Source of the DNA: Chondrilla cf. caribensis
Taxonomy: Eukaryota; Porifera; Demospongiae; Chondrillida; Chondrillidae
Assembly: GCA_964020155.1 (NCBI GenBank)
Contig: OZ026548.1
Coordinates: 5,001-69,000, forward strand
Direction of reading: 5' to 3'
Length of the DNA: 64,000 bases
This document shows, one piece after another, positions 63,587 to 64,000 of this stretch. Made by a program: the position numbers and the translations under genes. Position 1 is the first letter of the stretch, and every line of letters begins with the position of its first letter. A model generated the notes under the pieces. That model worked only from the letters and a program-made list of their open reading frames with translations, was not told the DNA's origin and did not search any database.

Positions 63587-64000
63587 GTCTGCTCTTCCCG
63601 CGGACCAGCTCCTAGTGACTCGGTTTAGAGTAGAAATGAGGGAGAATTGCACAAGTGCCAAGTTATGCTCGTACCGCGCACAGAGAAGCAATACAAGTTT
63701 CGGGACTTCCTGTTTTTAACTATATTCATGACGTCTCGACGCAACAGAGTTCGTCACAGAAAACGCTCAGCGCTCCTTTGATCTCCTCCTGGCGGTGCTA
63801 CGCACGTACACGAAAAGGCCTGGTTGAGTGGGAATCACACACGCATGGCGCGAGCACTGCTGAGATATCACATCATTCGCTGGATTCCCACGAGGAGGTA
63901 CCTGAGCGTGCACTAACTGCATTATACTGGTTAAGGTAAAAAGCACTGTACATCTTCATCAGAAGCCTAAACAGACAATTTGTGAGGAACACTTTATAGA
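63587..64000. other. Upstream region of the SH3 gene, no gene seen
   Basis: 414 bp to the window edge. It includes the probable promoter of the SH3 gene (CpG-containing near 63590-63800). No exon with splice support was recognised. Confidence 0.45.

Overview
This window is animal nuclear DNA. Two readings are inferred rather than shown: an early-branching metazoan with a compact genome, and most plausibly a sponge. The support is (1) intron-rich genes with short introns, many under 150 bp; (2) intergenic gaps of only 90-600 bp with head-to-head gene pairs; (3) TTAGGG telomere-type repeats; (4) recognisable orthologues of eukaryotic housekeeping proteins whose closest remembered counterparts are animal. 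No species can be named from the sequence alone.

Layout. Bases 1-27406 are one head-to-tail satellite array of roughly 78 monomers of 345-347 bp, plus a 358-359 bp variant. The left 14.8 kb is highly homogeneous and organised into higher-order repeats of about 5.2, 3.1 and 2.77 kb, and holds four interstitial TTAGGG tracts. From 14.8 to 26 kb the monomers are a more varied 346/359 bp mix. From 26 to 27.4 kb they are clearly decayed. A detached decayed piece of the same satellite lies at 34.0-34.8 kb. Every monomer carries a long near-perfect hairpin.

Bases 27.4-35.6 kb are a transition zone. They contain three dispersed copies of a roughly 0.75-0.85 kb element with a tRNA-like (A box/B box) core, a large CA microsatellite, an unrecognised gene fragment, a stray copy of a cysteine-synthase exon, and the cysteine synthase-like gene itself, whose first recognisable exon abuts one of the repeat copies.

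Bases 35.7-63.6 kb are gene-dense: SPPL3 (+), SSRP1 (-), UFD1 (+), a cwf21/SRRM2-type splicing factor (+), a small unknown gene (-), the AP-1/2 beta adaptin (-), GLE1 (-), ZCCHC8 (+) and a triple-SH3 adaptor resembling Dlish (-). SSRP1/UFD1 and GLE1/ZCCHC8 are divergent pairs with start codons about 200 and 90 bp apart. The genes have no single shared pathway. The GLE1/ZCCHC8 pair (mRNA export and nuclear exosome targeting) and the cwf21 protein (spliceosome) are all RNA-processing factors. Introns in this block are full of minisatellites with units of 15-34 bp.

Gene spans are given from start codon to stop codon and include introns. Exon limits were inferred by eye from reading frame, GT/AG borders and remembered family alignments.
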